Of a stretch of 64,000 bases of DNA, positions 1 to 11,466 are shown one piece after another. The DNA is taken from assembly GCF_019320115.1 (NCBI RefSeq), contig NC_089581.1:12991152-13055151 (forward strand), in the 5' to 3' direction. Each line of letters begins with the position of its first letter. Positions within the stretch are counted from its first letter, which is position 1. The notes under the pieces were generated by a model. The model saw only the letters and a list, made by a program, of their open reading frames with translations, did no database searches and was not told the DNA's origin. The translations under genes and the position numbers were made by a program. This DNA is from Miscanthus floridulus. Taxonomy: Eukaryota > Streptophyta > Magnoliopsida > Poales > Poaceae.

Positions 1-545
1 TACGTGCCTGATTGTGTTTCCCTGCCTGGGTGCGCGCGATTTCCACCCTGGGGGCAGCGAAGTTGGCATGCACCAACCATCCAGCACGGCGGGCACTGGT
101 TAACAGGCACCGACGGGGACGTGATGGGCGGACGTCGGAGTCGCCGAACTGAATCAGTGCACGCGCGAAAGGCGGCCTGGGCGAGCGGGGTGGGGCGGGT
201 GGTTTTGGCCTTTTGGGCTATGTCGCGGCGGTGCGGCACGAGCCAGAGCCGCAAAATAGCACGCTGGTTTGCGTTTGGTGGTCGAGCTGGGCGGCGGCGA
301 TCGCCCTCAGCTACTGCACAACTTTGCTACCCAACTCCACCATGTGTCCATGTCATGGTAAAACCCTGGCTTCGTCGTTTCGACATGATGAGGAATCAGC
401 TGTAGGTTTTGAAGAACACGAGACGAGCTATCTAGAATGCTAACGTCATGGGATGAAACAAACAGTTTGGGTACGATTTATGCAGCTAGGAATAATGCAC
501 TATGACATGTACTCTGTACTAGGAGTCTGTTCCATTTTCTTATGG
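1..545. other. Flanking DNA without an identified gene
   Basis: GC-rich to mixed sequence left of the hAT-like element. Short open frames exist on both strands, but none shows a family motif or convincing codon structure. I see no RNA gene, terminal repeat or promoter that I can support. Confidence 0.5.
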
Positions 546-1265
546 TTTCCCATCATAGTTGGCCATGCAGCCCGAGCTCATCGGCTTGGCCCAAGGCCCA
601 TTTTTTTGGCCTGGCCCAAGCACGGTCCGGCCCGACATCTAGCAGGCCTAGGCTGGCATGGCACAGAGGAGCAGGCCGTGCCTGGGCCTTACCCTAGGCA
701 CATGGGTCGGTACGACATGGACCTCTATAGAACCAAAGGCCTGCTGGCGGCCCGGCCTGCTCATCTGCCGTAGGCCACAGCCTCCTCCCCCTGCACTGCT
801 ACGCAGCTGCAGCCCCATGCTCCTAGTTCCCACCTACACCCTGGCCACCCCCGATCCCCCTCCCCCTCCCTGTGTAGCCCCCATGTGGCCTCGAACCCTA
901 ACTCCCTTTCCCTCCCCCTCCCCGTCGCCCCATGTCATCCCCTATCCACGTAGCCGCGTCGCACTCACTCCTCTGCGATGCCACCACGTTCCCGTGCTGC
1001 CCCTTGCCTCCTGTTGCCCCTCATATAGCTCCATCGACCGGGACCACACCACGCTGGTGCTGGCACATGGCCCTAGAGCGGCGGCGCATGGTCCTCGAGG
1101 AGCAGCAACATGTGGTTCTCGAGGGACGGTGGTACGGCCAGGAGCAAGTGGCGCATCCACTGAGCTCTCAGCCCCGATGAGATCTGGATCCGGTGGCTTC
1201 ACGAGATTAGCATGAGGAGGCAGAGGACGACGAGATCCACTGCGCGAGGAGGTGTGTGGCGCTCC

Positions 1266-1443
1266 CCGACGGCGGATCCAGGGTGGGCGCGCTCATCGGT
1301 GGTGGATGCAGGGCATGCCCGTCCTCCGGTAGTGGATCAAGGGTGGTGGCATCCCCTAGCGGTGGATCCAGGGCGTGCTCGGCCTCTGGCGGTGGATCTA
1401 GGGTGGTGGCATGCCTGGCGGTGGATCGAAGGCGGGCACAACC
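1266..1443. repeat. 30-bp minisatellite inside the hAT-like element
   Basis: About six imperfect tandem units of roughly 30 bp, built on the core GGCGGTGGATCCAGGG followed by alternating GTGGTGGCAT or CGTGCTCGGCCTCT tails. The forward and reverse frames through it are low-complexity (Gly/Val-rich, or Asp-Pro-Pro repeats). I do not call them genes. Confidence 0.7.
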
Positions 1444-1582
1444 GGATCTAGGGACGATGAGCATGGTGGCTAGCCTCGAGTGGCTCCTCTAGATCCATCT
1501 TCGAGGTCATAAGCCTCCTCGGATGGCGAGCGCGCTGGCCTCCTCCAGATTCGGTGTCGATCTCCTCGGCGGTGAGCGGCGT

Positions 1583-2575
1583 TGTCGGTGCTAGAAAGTG
1601 ACCAACAAGTAAATATTTATAGTTTTGTCGTACGTTGTGATCAGGAGGTGGCCTAGCACTCAATGACACAGAGTTTATACTGGTTCAGACAACGTGCCCT
1701 ATGTCTAGTTTGAGTCGGTCGGTGACTTTATCCCTAAGCCCTAGGTGCTTGAAGTTTGCAGTGTAGTTACAAATGAGAAGGAGAAAGATGGGGGTACAAG
1801 AGGTCTGGCCAGGCTCCGGTCAGAAAGGCCGAGAGCAATAGGAGCTCCGCTATGAGCTAAGTATTCAAGCGTGTGCTTGTGGTTTGACAACGCTATACTA
1901 GTTGATGTCCTGAGGCATGTGAGGAGTTTTGTCATGTTCACTCGGTACGATAAATGCCGGCACCCACAACACCAGTCGATGCCTAGAGGCACATGGGGGC
2001 CTTACCGTATGGGAGTTTAATGGCGCCCACAATACTGTAGGAAAAATATCGGTGCCTAGAACATTGTTTGTGTTAGGGCGGTTGTAGAGTACTATTCCTA
2101 CAGGTGTACAAGGTATGGTCCCTGGTATCGTGGTTTGATTTGTGCGTCTTGCCTTGCTTTCTCTAGTCCGTTCCCTGGTCTTTTTCGAGCTGGGCGTCCC
2201 CGGTTGGTTGGTCCCAGTCAGCTCTGGTTGCACCAATCGGAGAAGAGCAGTGAGCAGGGTCCTTGCATACCCCAGGTTGGAGACATGGGGTCAGAGTCAG
2301 GAAGTAGTGCTTTGCTAGGCCTTCCGGTCAGAGAGACCGTCTAGAGGCGTTCTAGAGACCAAAGCGAGCTGCTTCGGTCAGAAGAGGTGGGCTGGAGTCA
2401 GAAGGCGGGTGTCGTTCCTCCTTGGCCAGACCTTCCAGATAGTGATTGGATTGCCCTTCTGGCCTATCGTTCAGATACATGGGCTGGCTCATGAGTTGTG
2501 TGTTTGTCCTGCTTGAGCCGAGCCTTTGTTGGGAAGCTAGGTCCACTGAGGGACCCCGGGTTTATGAACCCGACA
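1583..2575 (-). repeat. 3' LTR (sense) of the Tat-like element, internally deleted
   Basis: It aligns with the LTR at 20891-22130 from its end (GAAAGTGACCAACAAGTAAA) to its start (GGGTTTATGAACCCGACA). It is 993 bp against 1240 bp. The missing ~250 bp correspond to the stretch of the sister LTR that includes the TATA box at 21281-21288. The deletion falls after GTGCTTGTGGTTTGA near 1890. Confidence 0.88.
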
Positions 2576-2830
2576 GGAGCCCCGCCCCCGGATGATTCAG
2601 ACAGAATCATCTGGGGGATTTTTGCCTTGACGGCGGGTGCGCGTGAGGGCACCCACGGGTGTAGCCCCGAGCCCATGGGTGGTTTGGGCAGAACCGTCTA
2701 GGGGTGGTTTTCGTGTCGCCAGTGGGGGAGATTTTTGTTTTTGTTTTTGTCAGCGGGTGCGCGCGAAGCACACCCGCGGGTGTAGCCCCTGAGCCCCCGG
2801 GTGATTTGAGCAGAATCGTCTGGGGGTGTT
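2576..2830 (-). other. Polypurine tract and 3' leader region of the Tat-like element
   Basis: On the minus strand the bases next to the 3' LTR are purine-rich with long G runs (CCGGGGGCGGGGCTCC just before the LTR). The motif of GATTCT...CGGGGGCT is repeated three times upstream (about 2590, 2680 and 2790). The sister element shows the same layout before its LTRs at 36670 and 40007. This fits the plus-strand priming tract of an LTR retrotransposon. Confidence 0.6.
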
Positions 2831-2914
2831 TGTCAGTTGGCGTGTGTGCGTGTTTTTTAGTTGAGATGGAGTTTGTCAACCAAGGCATCGTTGCGCAGCC
2901 GTAGCATTTAGTTT

Positions 2915-3413
2915 CTTAGGGATCGAGTGAGACGGAGCTCGCGGATCCTAGCGTCGATGCGCGCTGGGGGATCAGGCGAGGTAGTTTAGTCAAGGGATCA
3001 GATGAGATAGAGCTCGCGGGTCCTAGCATCGGTGCGCGTCACGTGATCAGACGAGTCGGAGTCGCGAATCCTGGCCTTGGTGCAGTCTATGTAGCTAAGG
3101 TAGTTAGTTAGTTAGTTTAGGGATCAGTTGAGATGGGGCTCGCTGATCTTGGCATTGGTGCGTGCCGTGGGATCGGGTGAGTTGGAGTCATGGCTTGTGA
3201 TGGGGCGAGTTCGGAGTCGTAGACCTAGGCATTTTTTGGTGTGCAGTCGAAGCATTGCTAGATGGGGCAAGTTTAGGGTCGTAGACCTAGGTAGTTTTGG
3301 AGCGCAGTTGAAGCATAGCCGGATGGGGTGAGTTTGGGGTCGTAGACCCAGGTAGTTTTGGAGTGCAGTCAAAGCATAGCCGGATAGGGCGAGTTAGGGG
3401 TCATAGACCCAGG
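2915..3413. repeat. Tandem repeats of about 62-65 bp in the 3' internal region
   Basis: Two adjoining arrays. The first (about 2915-3180) has units beginning GGGATCRGRTGAG and containing GAGCTCGCGGATCCTAGC. The second (about 3198-3413) has units beginning GATGGGGCGAGTT and containing GTCGTAGACCTAGG, starting near 3198, 3261, 3323 and 3383. The reverse complement of the string GCGAGTTCGGAGTC recurs in the sister element at 35930-36150, so the array is ancestral to both insertions. Confidence 0.7.
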
Positions 3414-4419
3414 CGTTTTGTGTCTTGAGCCCCCGAGCCCCGTTGGGCTTTAGTAGGGGTCGGATTGAGTTGTCTGCGTTACCCCATCCTCGGTTCCTCA
3501 TAACCGAGGGGCTGAGTTTTATCGCTTGTCCTGATCGCTCGAGCTCGAGTGACGCGCTCGGTGAGTTCGCTAACGGGTATGATTGAGTGGAATCTAGGTC
3601 TATCATTCATGACGGGGTCAGCATAGCCCTCTTGTGACATTCCACTGCTCCTTTACCTGCAACCCGGTAGATGCCTAGGTCATTCCAGAGACCGACCTAG
3701 GGTGGCCTAATGGCCTCCCCTCGATGAAGATTCTGTGGGCTTAGTAGGAGGCTTAGGATCGAACGAGAAGATTGAGATGACCCTGTCTGCCAGACTAGGC
3801 AAGGGCTACATGGGGCTCATCTGTGTTTTTCTCCCCTGGCTCTGTTTGACATGGGGCAGCCTCGAGCCTTTTGTGGGCTGGCCTTTGAACCCCGGTTGGT
3901 CGTTGCTCATGTCGAATGAGGCAACTACCGCTTCGTGACGCAACACGGAGCGTTGTGATGCATCTCGCCCTGCCTAGGGATACGGAGAGACGCCTATGTG
4001 CGTTGACGCTTTGGGTCTTATGCCTAGCGTGCGGTAGTGGTGGGCCATACCTAGGCCACGTCCCATCTGATTAGGAGCCGTTCCATCAGGCAGGGCAGGG
4101 CTCATCGGTCAGGGCACGTTTCATCTACATTAAATGGGAAAGAGAGAGGGGTTTTCGCTCTGCTGCTTCGTCTTTCCTGATCGGCGCACCGTCCCCTAAC
4201 TATCGTACCCTTTTCCTTAAGTAGGAGAAGGAAGAAGGTTTTTGCCCTGTTCTTTCGCCTATGCCTCATCCGCTGCCTCCTTTCCTTTTCCTTCTCGAGA
4301 GCGTTCTTGAGAGCCGTGGTGGTTTCTAGGAAAGAAAAGGGAGAGAGCGAGGGAGAAGAGAAAAACTCACAAATCCTTTTGCAATCCTGGAGCGAAATGT
4401 CAGATTAGAGGTCGTCACT
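3414..4419. other. Non-coding internal DNA between tandem array and antisense gene
   Basis: Homologous, in opposite orientation, to about 34510-35900 of the sister element. It includes the strings around ATGACGGGGTCAGCATAGCC and a pyrimidine/purine-rich leader just upstream of the antisense ATG. No frame is intact. By position it would hold the promoter and leader of the antisense gene at 4420; no TATA box is clear enough to call. Confidence 0.5.
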
Positions 4420-6978
4420 ATGAGGGAGTCGGTGTTGAAGGCCTTCACTGTGAAGGGGTTTCTGCCGCCGAAGGAGGTGGCGCACTAGAGGGCTCCTAGG
4501 AGGGAGGAGTTCCCACAACCTCGGCCTGACAAGGTGGTTTCCTTTCTCACCTTCCATGAGCGCGGGTTAGGATACCCCACGCACTGGTTCTTGCGTGGGC
4601 TCCTCAATGAGTGGGGTCTGGAGCTCTAGCACCTTAATCCGACAGGGGTGCTGCACATCATCGGCTTCATCACCGTCTATGAGGCTTTCATCGGGATAGA
4701 GCTGCATGCGGACTTTTTCTGACGGCTGCTCTCTGGGAGAGCTTTGACGGTGGGGAATCCAGCTAAGGTCGCGCTGATGGGGGGTTTTGCCCTGCAGAAG
4801 AAACCTGAGCATGGGAGGCTCGTATCCTGCGTATATCCCCTACGACTCCAACCGGGGGTGGCATGAGGAGTGGTTTTATATTAGGAATCTGATGGAGGTG
4901 CCATTCCCGGCGTTCACCGGTGGGAGGTCAGAGAAGCAGGATAGTTGGTCGTGGGGTTGTGCCCATCGGGAGAAGAAGAAGGTCGAGATCAATTGAGGAG
5001 GAGCTTTAGAAGCTCGTGCAGTGCGGCCTTGATGGGGTGCGAGTGTTCCACACCATCTACCGCCATAGGGTTGCGTCGTTGGCGGAGAGGATGCAGTCGA
5101 TGTGGAAGTACAAGCGGCCCATCGGACCCTAGACCGTGCGTCATCGGAGGAGCTGCCAGGATGATGAGGTCTAGAGTCACCTTGGCTAGGTGCTGTAGGT
5201 GAAGTCCAAAGAGAGGGTCGATAGGAAGCCCGCACCTTGCAACTCCATGATCATGTCCAGACTGATATGCTCCCTTCTATTTAGTTCGTGATTTCTTCCT
5301 CTGCTTTCCTATTTTTTGATTTTGAGCCACCCGTTCCATAGGAGCTTGGAGTTTACAAGTCCTAGCCTGCACCTTCCTAAGGGACCAGAGGGCGTGGCTC
5401 GACAGGTCACCTAGAAGGAGGCGGTAGATGCCAGGAAGAAGAAGAGAACCAGGGAGGTTTGGCGGAAGCAAGATACGGAGTAGGAGATCGCACGTTGCGT
5501 GAAGGCCAAAGAACGTAGGAGCGACGTCGAGTCAGAGCTCATGTCAGAGGATCCCACAGATGTGGATGACATGGTTTTCTCTGAGGAGGAGGAAAGTCGA
5601 GAGGTTGTTGTGACCTCAGTGGAGCGTCATGACCCGACGGCGATGTCCGCTAGTGATGAGCAGGAGGCGGGGAGGCACTCGGTGGTTCCCATGCCGAGGA
5701 AGCGTGCGGTGAGCGCAGACACCATTGGCGAATGGGAGGCAAAGCAAACACGGTCACCGCATCCCTTGGTGGCGTCGCCAGTCCTGTCCCCACCTACCGC
5801 GGACACGGCCGAGCAAGCTGAGCAGTTCGAGGAGCGAACTGGCACCACTGCATTGCCAGGACCGGTGCCAGCACACGACTTGTAGCCGGAGGATGCCCCG
5901 CCTGCCATGGACGCGATCGAGCAAGCCAGACGGTCTAAGGAGTAGACTGGCTCCCGTGTGTTGCACGACTCGCAGCCAGAGGATGCCCTACCCGATGCTC
6001 TCATTGGAAAGTCCCGAGTCAAGGGTCGCGGCGACCCACAAGCTAGGCAGGAGCCGGTTGGGGCGACTCTGCCCTCGGCTAAAGTGAGGGGGCATGGGTC
6101 ATAGCTTGGGAGTGGTCCTTGCCCTATAGGCATGTCAACGTCGGGTCTTGCCTTCAGAGTCATGCCGCTCACCTCCTATTATATTTTTCTTTGTTTCTTT
6201 TCGATCTTTTGTTGTTGAGTCTTTTTGGAGTGCGACTTACCTACACTTTTGTCAGTGGCCGGGTGATGACGGGGTTGAGCATCGCCCCAACTCCTATGCA
6301 AGAGACTTGGATGCCCACCCAGCAGTGTGTTGTGGTGAGCGATGGGGGGAACAGGGTGGTGGTGGTGAGCCCTTTCCTTTCGGGGGTGGTGCTCCTTAGG
6401 TCGGTTGTTAGTATGGTGCCAGTGACAGCGGCGACATTGGTGGCCATCCCGGTGCTAACGGTAGTGGTCGTGTCGGAGGTAACCCTCATGGCTCCTCCTC
6501 CACCAGCTGTGCGTGGAAGAGGAGAGCGAGACCAAACTCCCTGCCTTGTTGGGTGGAGGGCTACATGGCTCACCCTCATGGTTGGAGCCAAAGGCGCCAG
6601 GGGGGACATGGCCGGGATAGAGTCGGAATGCCCAGCGGTGGCCCATGTAACCGAGGTGGTGGATATCTCGTCCGACGACAAGGCTGATGACATGGAGCTA
6701 CCGGTGTCATCGTGGGAGCCGGCGGTGGTTTAGTCAGAGGCTGGGCCCTCCGACAGGCTACTGGAGGGTGACCTAGAGTGGCCCTGCCCTAAGGACCTGG
6801 TAGAGATGTGGTTTGTCCTTCGGGATTCCTAGGAGTGTTAGCTTTGGGACATCCTTGGGGGGAAAGGACTCGCCATGGTGTCTGAACCTCGCCAACCTGT
6901 CCATGAAGCTCGGGGACACCCAGGAGCGGGTTAAGTCCGCCCAGCAGTTAGTCAAGGTCAACCTGCAGCTCGTTACGG

Positions 6979-7050
6979 AGGTGAGTTTCCTGTATTTGTC
7001 CTTGACCTCTGAATCTCTTGTTGGTTGCCTTAGCATGCTTGTTTTTATAG
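6979..7050 (+). other. Candidate spliceosomal intron in the antisense gene
   Basis: It begins GTGAGTTT and ends TTTTTATAG, is T-rich and contains stops. The flanking reading (…LVTE / …EMSSHKS) resumes after it. The homologous interval in the minus-strand gene of the sister element has matching GTGAGTTT and TTTTGTAG borders near 31970 and 31890. Confidence 0.55.
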
Positions 7051-7553
7051 GGTCTGAAGGAGATGTCATCCCATAAGTCCCTGCTTCCTCCAGATGGAGC
7101 ATGCCTGGGTGGCTAAGCTTTAGCGTCAGCTAGAGTCTGCTCTCCGCGAGTCCCAGGACCTAGTGGCCAAAGCGACCAGCGGCTCAGGCAGAGGGGCAGC
7201 ATGCAGTAGAGTGGGCGACCATCAGCCGAGTGGGGGCTTGAGGCGACAAAGGCCCACTAGGTAGAGACCGAGGTGAGGTTGCGGACATCCTTGGCGGACA
7301 CCGAGGTGGCACTCCAGAAATCCCTAGAGACCCTTGAGTCAGGAGCAGAGGGCCTTGGTGTTAGAGCGGAACGCTCTAGAGTCAGCGGAGAAGGCCCTAG
7401 AGTCAAAGCGGAAGGCCCGGTCAGAGGTAGATCGGGAAGTGCTCGTGCTTCTGGGCCGAGTGATGGGGACGAAGGAGGCGAGCGCCCGGCTGTGTGAGCT
7501 AGGTGGCCTAGGCTAGGCAAAGGAATTCTCCACCCTTGAGAACTTCCGTGTTG

Positions 7554-7628
7554 GTACGTACCTTTTCTATTTTCATCATGTTGGTTTCTTCCTTCAACCT
7601 ATTTCTGAGCTTGTCGCCCTTCTTTTAG
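7554..7628 (+). other. Second candidate intron in the antisense gene
   Basis: It begins GTACGTACC after the exon ending in TTCCGTGTTG and ends CCCTTCTTTTAG before AGCTGAGTTG. It is pyrimidine-rich near its 3' end, and the sister copies keep the same borders on the minus strand near 31395-31325 and 39015-38945. Confidence 0.5.
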
Positions 7629-8262
7629 AGCTGAGTTGAAAGGTGAAGTCACTAGAGCGGGACCTGGAGACGGTCAAGGCGAACTTTTAGCTAGAATGTA
7701 GAGAAGATGGCCAAGTCCCATGAAGAGCGACGTGCTCTCGAGGGGGAACTTGACTAGATTCCGCAACTGTTGCCCGACTTGTCATCTCAGAGGTCTTTGG
7801 GTCGGCGCCAAGCACTAGCGCGCTCGCCATCCAACTAGCGGAGGTCTCAGATGTTGTCCGAGACCTTATCACAAGTGGGTTGTTCTACGGAGCGTCCAGG
7901 GGTATTGACCTCGGTGGTGACGTATCACCCAAACCTAGACTTCACCACTATCTATAGTGGGTACACTGACGGCTTGAGCATGGAGGACATCCAAACGCTC
8001 GGGGAGAGCTTGCATGCCGCACGTGAAGTTGGTGGCAGAGCAAGTCTCTTTGCAGTGGGTGATGGACGTCTATCGTGAAGACATGGCCAGAAGCGTGCAT
8101 CGGGAGGACGTTGCCCTAGCCTGCGGATGGCACGGGGCCTAGGTCAGAGGTGGACATCACCCCGGCTTCGACCGAGCCGAATGTCAGTCCCGTCAGGGGA
8201 GTGAGCAGCCTGAGCTTTCAGTGGTCGCACCGACAGCAGATGTCGTCGAGCCACCCCAATAG

Positions 8263-8865
8263 CTTGTAAAGTATAAGTAGTTTAGTAGATGTAAAAAGTT
8301 TAAGTCTGTGGGGGAGCCCCTGTGTAAACGTTCTCATGTACTTAATGCCTACAGTTGATTTCATTTTTTTGTGATGGAGTCACTCCGTTTGGGGAAGCTT
8401 GTCCCTTTCATTCCATAGTTTTCCCTTAGCATATATTTTGTTTTTTATTCTTTCTTTTTTGTACTTGCCCGTTTGTCCCGTAGGCTGCAACCTTGGGAGC
8501 CCAGGGTGTGGCCCGTGAGGCTCAGCTACTTGTAACCGTAGGTAAAGGTGGGGTGTGATTGGTCGGAATGTTTTGAAGCAAAGCTACATAAGGTAAATTA
8601 ACGGAACGATCTACCCTTTTGTTCAGGTAGGAAGGAGTTTCACCATATGATAGCAAACAAAAAAGAGAGGTAGTAGTGCACCCTCGTGGAGCCCCCGAGC
8701 AACCCAGGCCAAAAAGTGTTTGGGTCGGGGTGCTATTATGGGAGCAAACGCTAAGTAAATAATGGTAAGACTGAAATTTAGGGGAAGAAAAACGACATAG
8801 CTATTCCAAGCGTTCGGTGAGAATGTCGTCGTTGTCGTCCTTCAGTCGATAGGCATCCGGTCGGA
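8263..8865. other. Spacer between antisense gene 3' end and gag remnant
   Basis: AT-richer DNA with no open frame of note. It corresponds to 30093-30698 in the sister element. It is where transcripts of the convergent sense gag and antisense gene would both end; no polyadenylation signal is certain. Confidence 0.45.
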
Positions 8866-10142
8866 TCATTTCAACCTCCAGTCATCTGGATTCTTGCCTG
8901 CTACTGCCTCTTTCTCGGTCGCCGCTTCTTTGCCTTTTTCTTCATTTGGCCCACCAGCTTGCCGCAGAAGGCACTTGAGGAGCTCATAATCCTCGTAGAG
9001 GTGTTTGACGGGGTAGTCATGGTTGGTGCATGAGCTCTCCATGAGCTCGTGGAAGTGGCCCGGAGGGTCCTGCTGGGGCTGCTTACCCGTGTGATCAGCC
9101 GTGGTGACCAATGCGGAGTTGGCCAGTCGGTGGCGATCTTTTCTATTCTTTTTCCCTTCTGTGTGGAGGGGCCCTCGTCCTAATCCTGATGCTTGGCCTT
9201 GCCTTTGCCTCGGCCTCTGTTGGAGCATGATGGGAGCGGCGCTCGCTGGAGGCGTTGGACAAAGTTCTGTTGTCCCTAGGCCATTAGGGCTGAGACTTTA
9301 GTCGCCACTGCGTGCATCTTGGTTTGGCCCGAGCCACGTGTATGTAGGCGGTCAGTGTGGAGCGTTCGTCAAGTCAAGATGAGGCACGGGTGTGACCTCT
9401 TGTGCCGCACTCGGCAGTTGTAGCGGTGAATGGGTGGAGCGACTCGTCTGCTGCGTCCCCATCACCTAGTGGGGAGAGAGGCCATGAGTCGATGTCGTGA
9501 TACGGAGCTCTCCGCCTGTTGAACAGCGGCGGTCTCCACTAGTGCCCTGAAGGTTTCAGGTGGATCTCCTATTTCTTAGGGTCATTCGGCTCAGGGGAGG
9601 CCACGCTAGAAGCATTGCCGCGGCGATGATGTTCTGATTAGCCCGAAGCAAACTATGGGGGATCAGTTCCCCCTATCCATGGTGTTGTGCTAGACCCGAC
9701 GGGCATGACACCATGCGCCGGTCACCGGTCTATGCGTACAGGGGCACAGTGTGGTGCGCCGAGCGCGCTGGTGCAGTCGGTGGCTGGTGCAGCCACTATT
9801 GTCGTGATTCCTCAGCCGTGCTGCCGTGCTGAGCTTCGAGGTCTCCGCATGAGGATCCAGAGGGGCTGTGAGTCTGCAAGGACTGTGTTATCATCGGTGG
9901 CTAGTCCCGGAGCATCCGCCATAGCGCACTCTCGGGACAGACGGTGGCTAGGCGCCACGTCGTCGATGCTGGAGCCATCACTCTCAACATCGTCATCCAT
10001 GAGGTCAAGGAAATAGGTGGGAGCGTAGCTCGCCATCCCCATTGAATTTGGACGTGAGAGGGGGCGACGTCGGCATCCTTCGGAGCCCCTGGGCATACGC
10101 TGTCAACGGGAGACGCGAGGCCATAGGGGAACCAGTCGTATG
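8866..10142 (-). pseudogene. Gag-like remnant, C-terminal part (Tat-like element)
   Basis: The minus strand carries the distal part of a gag-like frame. It contains the stretch DDVAPSHRLSRECAMAD (near 9900-9970) and, closer to the end, a knuckle of C-X3-H-X6-H type (CTNHDYPVKH, about 9000-9040). The last Cys of the C-H-H-C set is Tyr here (EDYELLK), while the sister element keeps Cys (KDCQLLK). It ends near 8866. Multiple frame breaks lie between 9230 and 9800. Gag would package element RNA; this copy cannot be translated as one protein. The 5' part was separated by the copia insertion and lies at 20482-20876. Confidence 0.65.
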
Positions 10143-10957
10143 TGAAAGGTCCTTGTTTAGGTTTTGGTAATTGAGTGACAACCTAGGTGGACTAATTGTG
10201 TTTATGTGAGATATACAGGTGATTAGTCCATAGGTACATGTGTGTGAGCAACATATGCCATGAAGGTGAAAATGGCTTGGAGATGTTGCAAAGCTCACAC
10301 ATGTGATGATGAAGGAGCTCATGGCACATGAGACATGACATTGAGTCATGTGATCAAGGTGGAGAAGATCAAGACAAGACTTGGCTTGATGGACCGGTTG
10401 CAAGCGTGAAGGGCAAGTCGGAGGCTTTGGAGCGATGGACCGTGTGGCGGTGAAGCTTGAGCAAGACTTGGCGCCGATAGACTGAAGGCAATGGTGAAGA
10501 GCAAGTAAAGTCAAGATCGAATGAACCAATATGATCACGTGATGATATGAAGTGGATCATATCATTGTTGATCATGTTGGTGCATGTGTTGCATCAACAT
10601 TAGAGGAGATGGAATGGAATGCGCAAGGCAAAGGTATAACCTAGGGCATTTCATTTCACCGGTCATAGGTGTGTAGAGAAGTTTATGACCGGGTTTAGGA
10701 TAGATGGCCGTACTATCAAGAGGGGCAAACTTGTTTGCATATCGCTCATCTAGTGCCACTCGAGTGATCTAACTTTGCATCGTCGCTAGGATCGAAGTGG
10801 CGTGGCAAGTTGAGTGGCTAATCCTTTGAAAAATGATTGTGAAAATACTAACACACATACATATGTTGGTGTACACTTGGTGGTGTTGGCACATTTGCAA
10901 AAGAGAAGAAGTTGGTGATGAAAACGAGTGAGTCGCGCTGGTTATAGAGTGACCTAG

Positions 10958-11412
10958 ATGCGTCCGGTATGGTGACCGAACACGTCCGGTATTTGGCGGC
11001 GTACTCAGCGATCGGACGCGTCCAGTGTGAATCAGAAAAGGCGGTGTTCGGCAGTGCAGTCGATCGGAACGCTGGCAGCATCTGGTCCGGTGTGACCTGG
11101 ACATGTCCGGTCAGTTAGAGGATGCTTACTGTACTTGACCGAACGCTGAGGCTCAGCGTCCGATCAGTTTCTAACAGGACACGTCCGGTCGGCCGTGGTG
11201 GCTTACTAGACTCGACCAGACTCAGTGGTTGAGCGTCCTGGTCGTTTCAGTGCTGAGCGTCCGATCAGTCTTGTCAGAGAGCCGTTGGAGGCAATGGTCG
11301 GACACGTGGCGGTTAGGCAGCTACCAGACACGTCCGGTATAGCGACCGGACATGTCCGATATGCACGGTCGGTGCGTCCGGTGCAGCGTCCGGTGCTACG
11401 TCCGGTCGGCCC
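10958..11412. repeat. Cluster of GACCGGACrCGTCCGGTC-type motifs in the 5' LTR
   Basis: The stretch is a loose array of CpG-rich strings, ACGCGTCCGGT, ACACGTCCGGTC and GACCGGAC. Many are half-palindromes of each other, with irregular spacing of 15-45 bp, and they end just upstream of the TATA box. The same array sits at 18902-19337 in the 3' LTR, and a smaller one in the unrelated copia LTR at 53380-53625. Confidence 0.75.
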
Positions 11413-11458
11413 AAAAAACGCCTAGTGAAGGGGCAATGGCTCTATTTGTTCATGGGGT

Positions 11459-11466
11459 TATAAATA
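11459..11466 (+). promoter_or_regulatory. TATA box of the copia 5' LTR
   Basis: TATAAATA within GGGGTTATAAATAGAAGCC, just downstream of the CCGGAC motif cluster. This is the expected place for an LTR promoter, so U3/R should meet a few tens of bases downstream. The 3' LTR has TATACATA at the same place (19389-19396), a one-base change likely to weaken it. Confidence 0.65.

Larger units (their letters stand above)
4420..8262 (+). pseudogene. Antisense gene of the Tat-like element: gypsy-type transposon domain plus coiled coil
   Basis: This frame runs opposite to the element's own sense strand. From the ATG at 4420 a protein can be followed that resembles the plant 'putative gypsy type transposon' family (Pfam Transposase_28): motifs VVSFLTFHERGLGYPTHWF and GLLNEWGLEL, then SNRGWHEEWFYI by frame shift. 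An acidic middle (around 5500-6100) and a Glu/Ala/Arg-rich coiled-coil segment (7270-7520) follow, with the conserved tail YHPNLDF near 7925 and a stop at 8260-8262. Candidate GT-AG introns interrupt it, e.g. 6979-7050 (GTGAGTTT...TTTATAG) and 7554-7628 (GTACGTAC...TTTTAG). In-frame stops at 4486, 4627 and 4720 replace expected Trp, Gln and Arg codons, so this copy is dead. Molecular function is unknown. The homologue at 30699-34507 has the same layout. Confidence 0.7.

Noticed and set aside
658..1215. 185-codon Pro/Ser/Leu-rich frame in the hAT-like element
   Set aside because: Low-complexity reading of a C-rich stretch, with an equally long reverse-strand frame. No motif.
5627..6733. Long frames on both strands in the acidic middle of the antisense gene
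   Set aside because: The minus-strand frames are shadows. The plus-strand ones are pieces of the antisense gene and are not separate genes.
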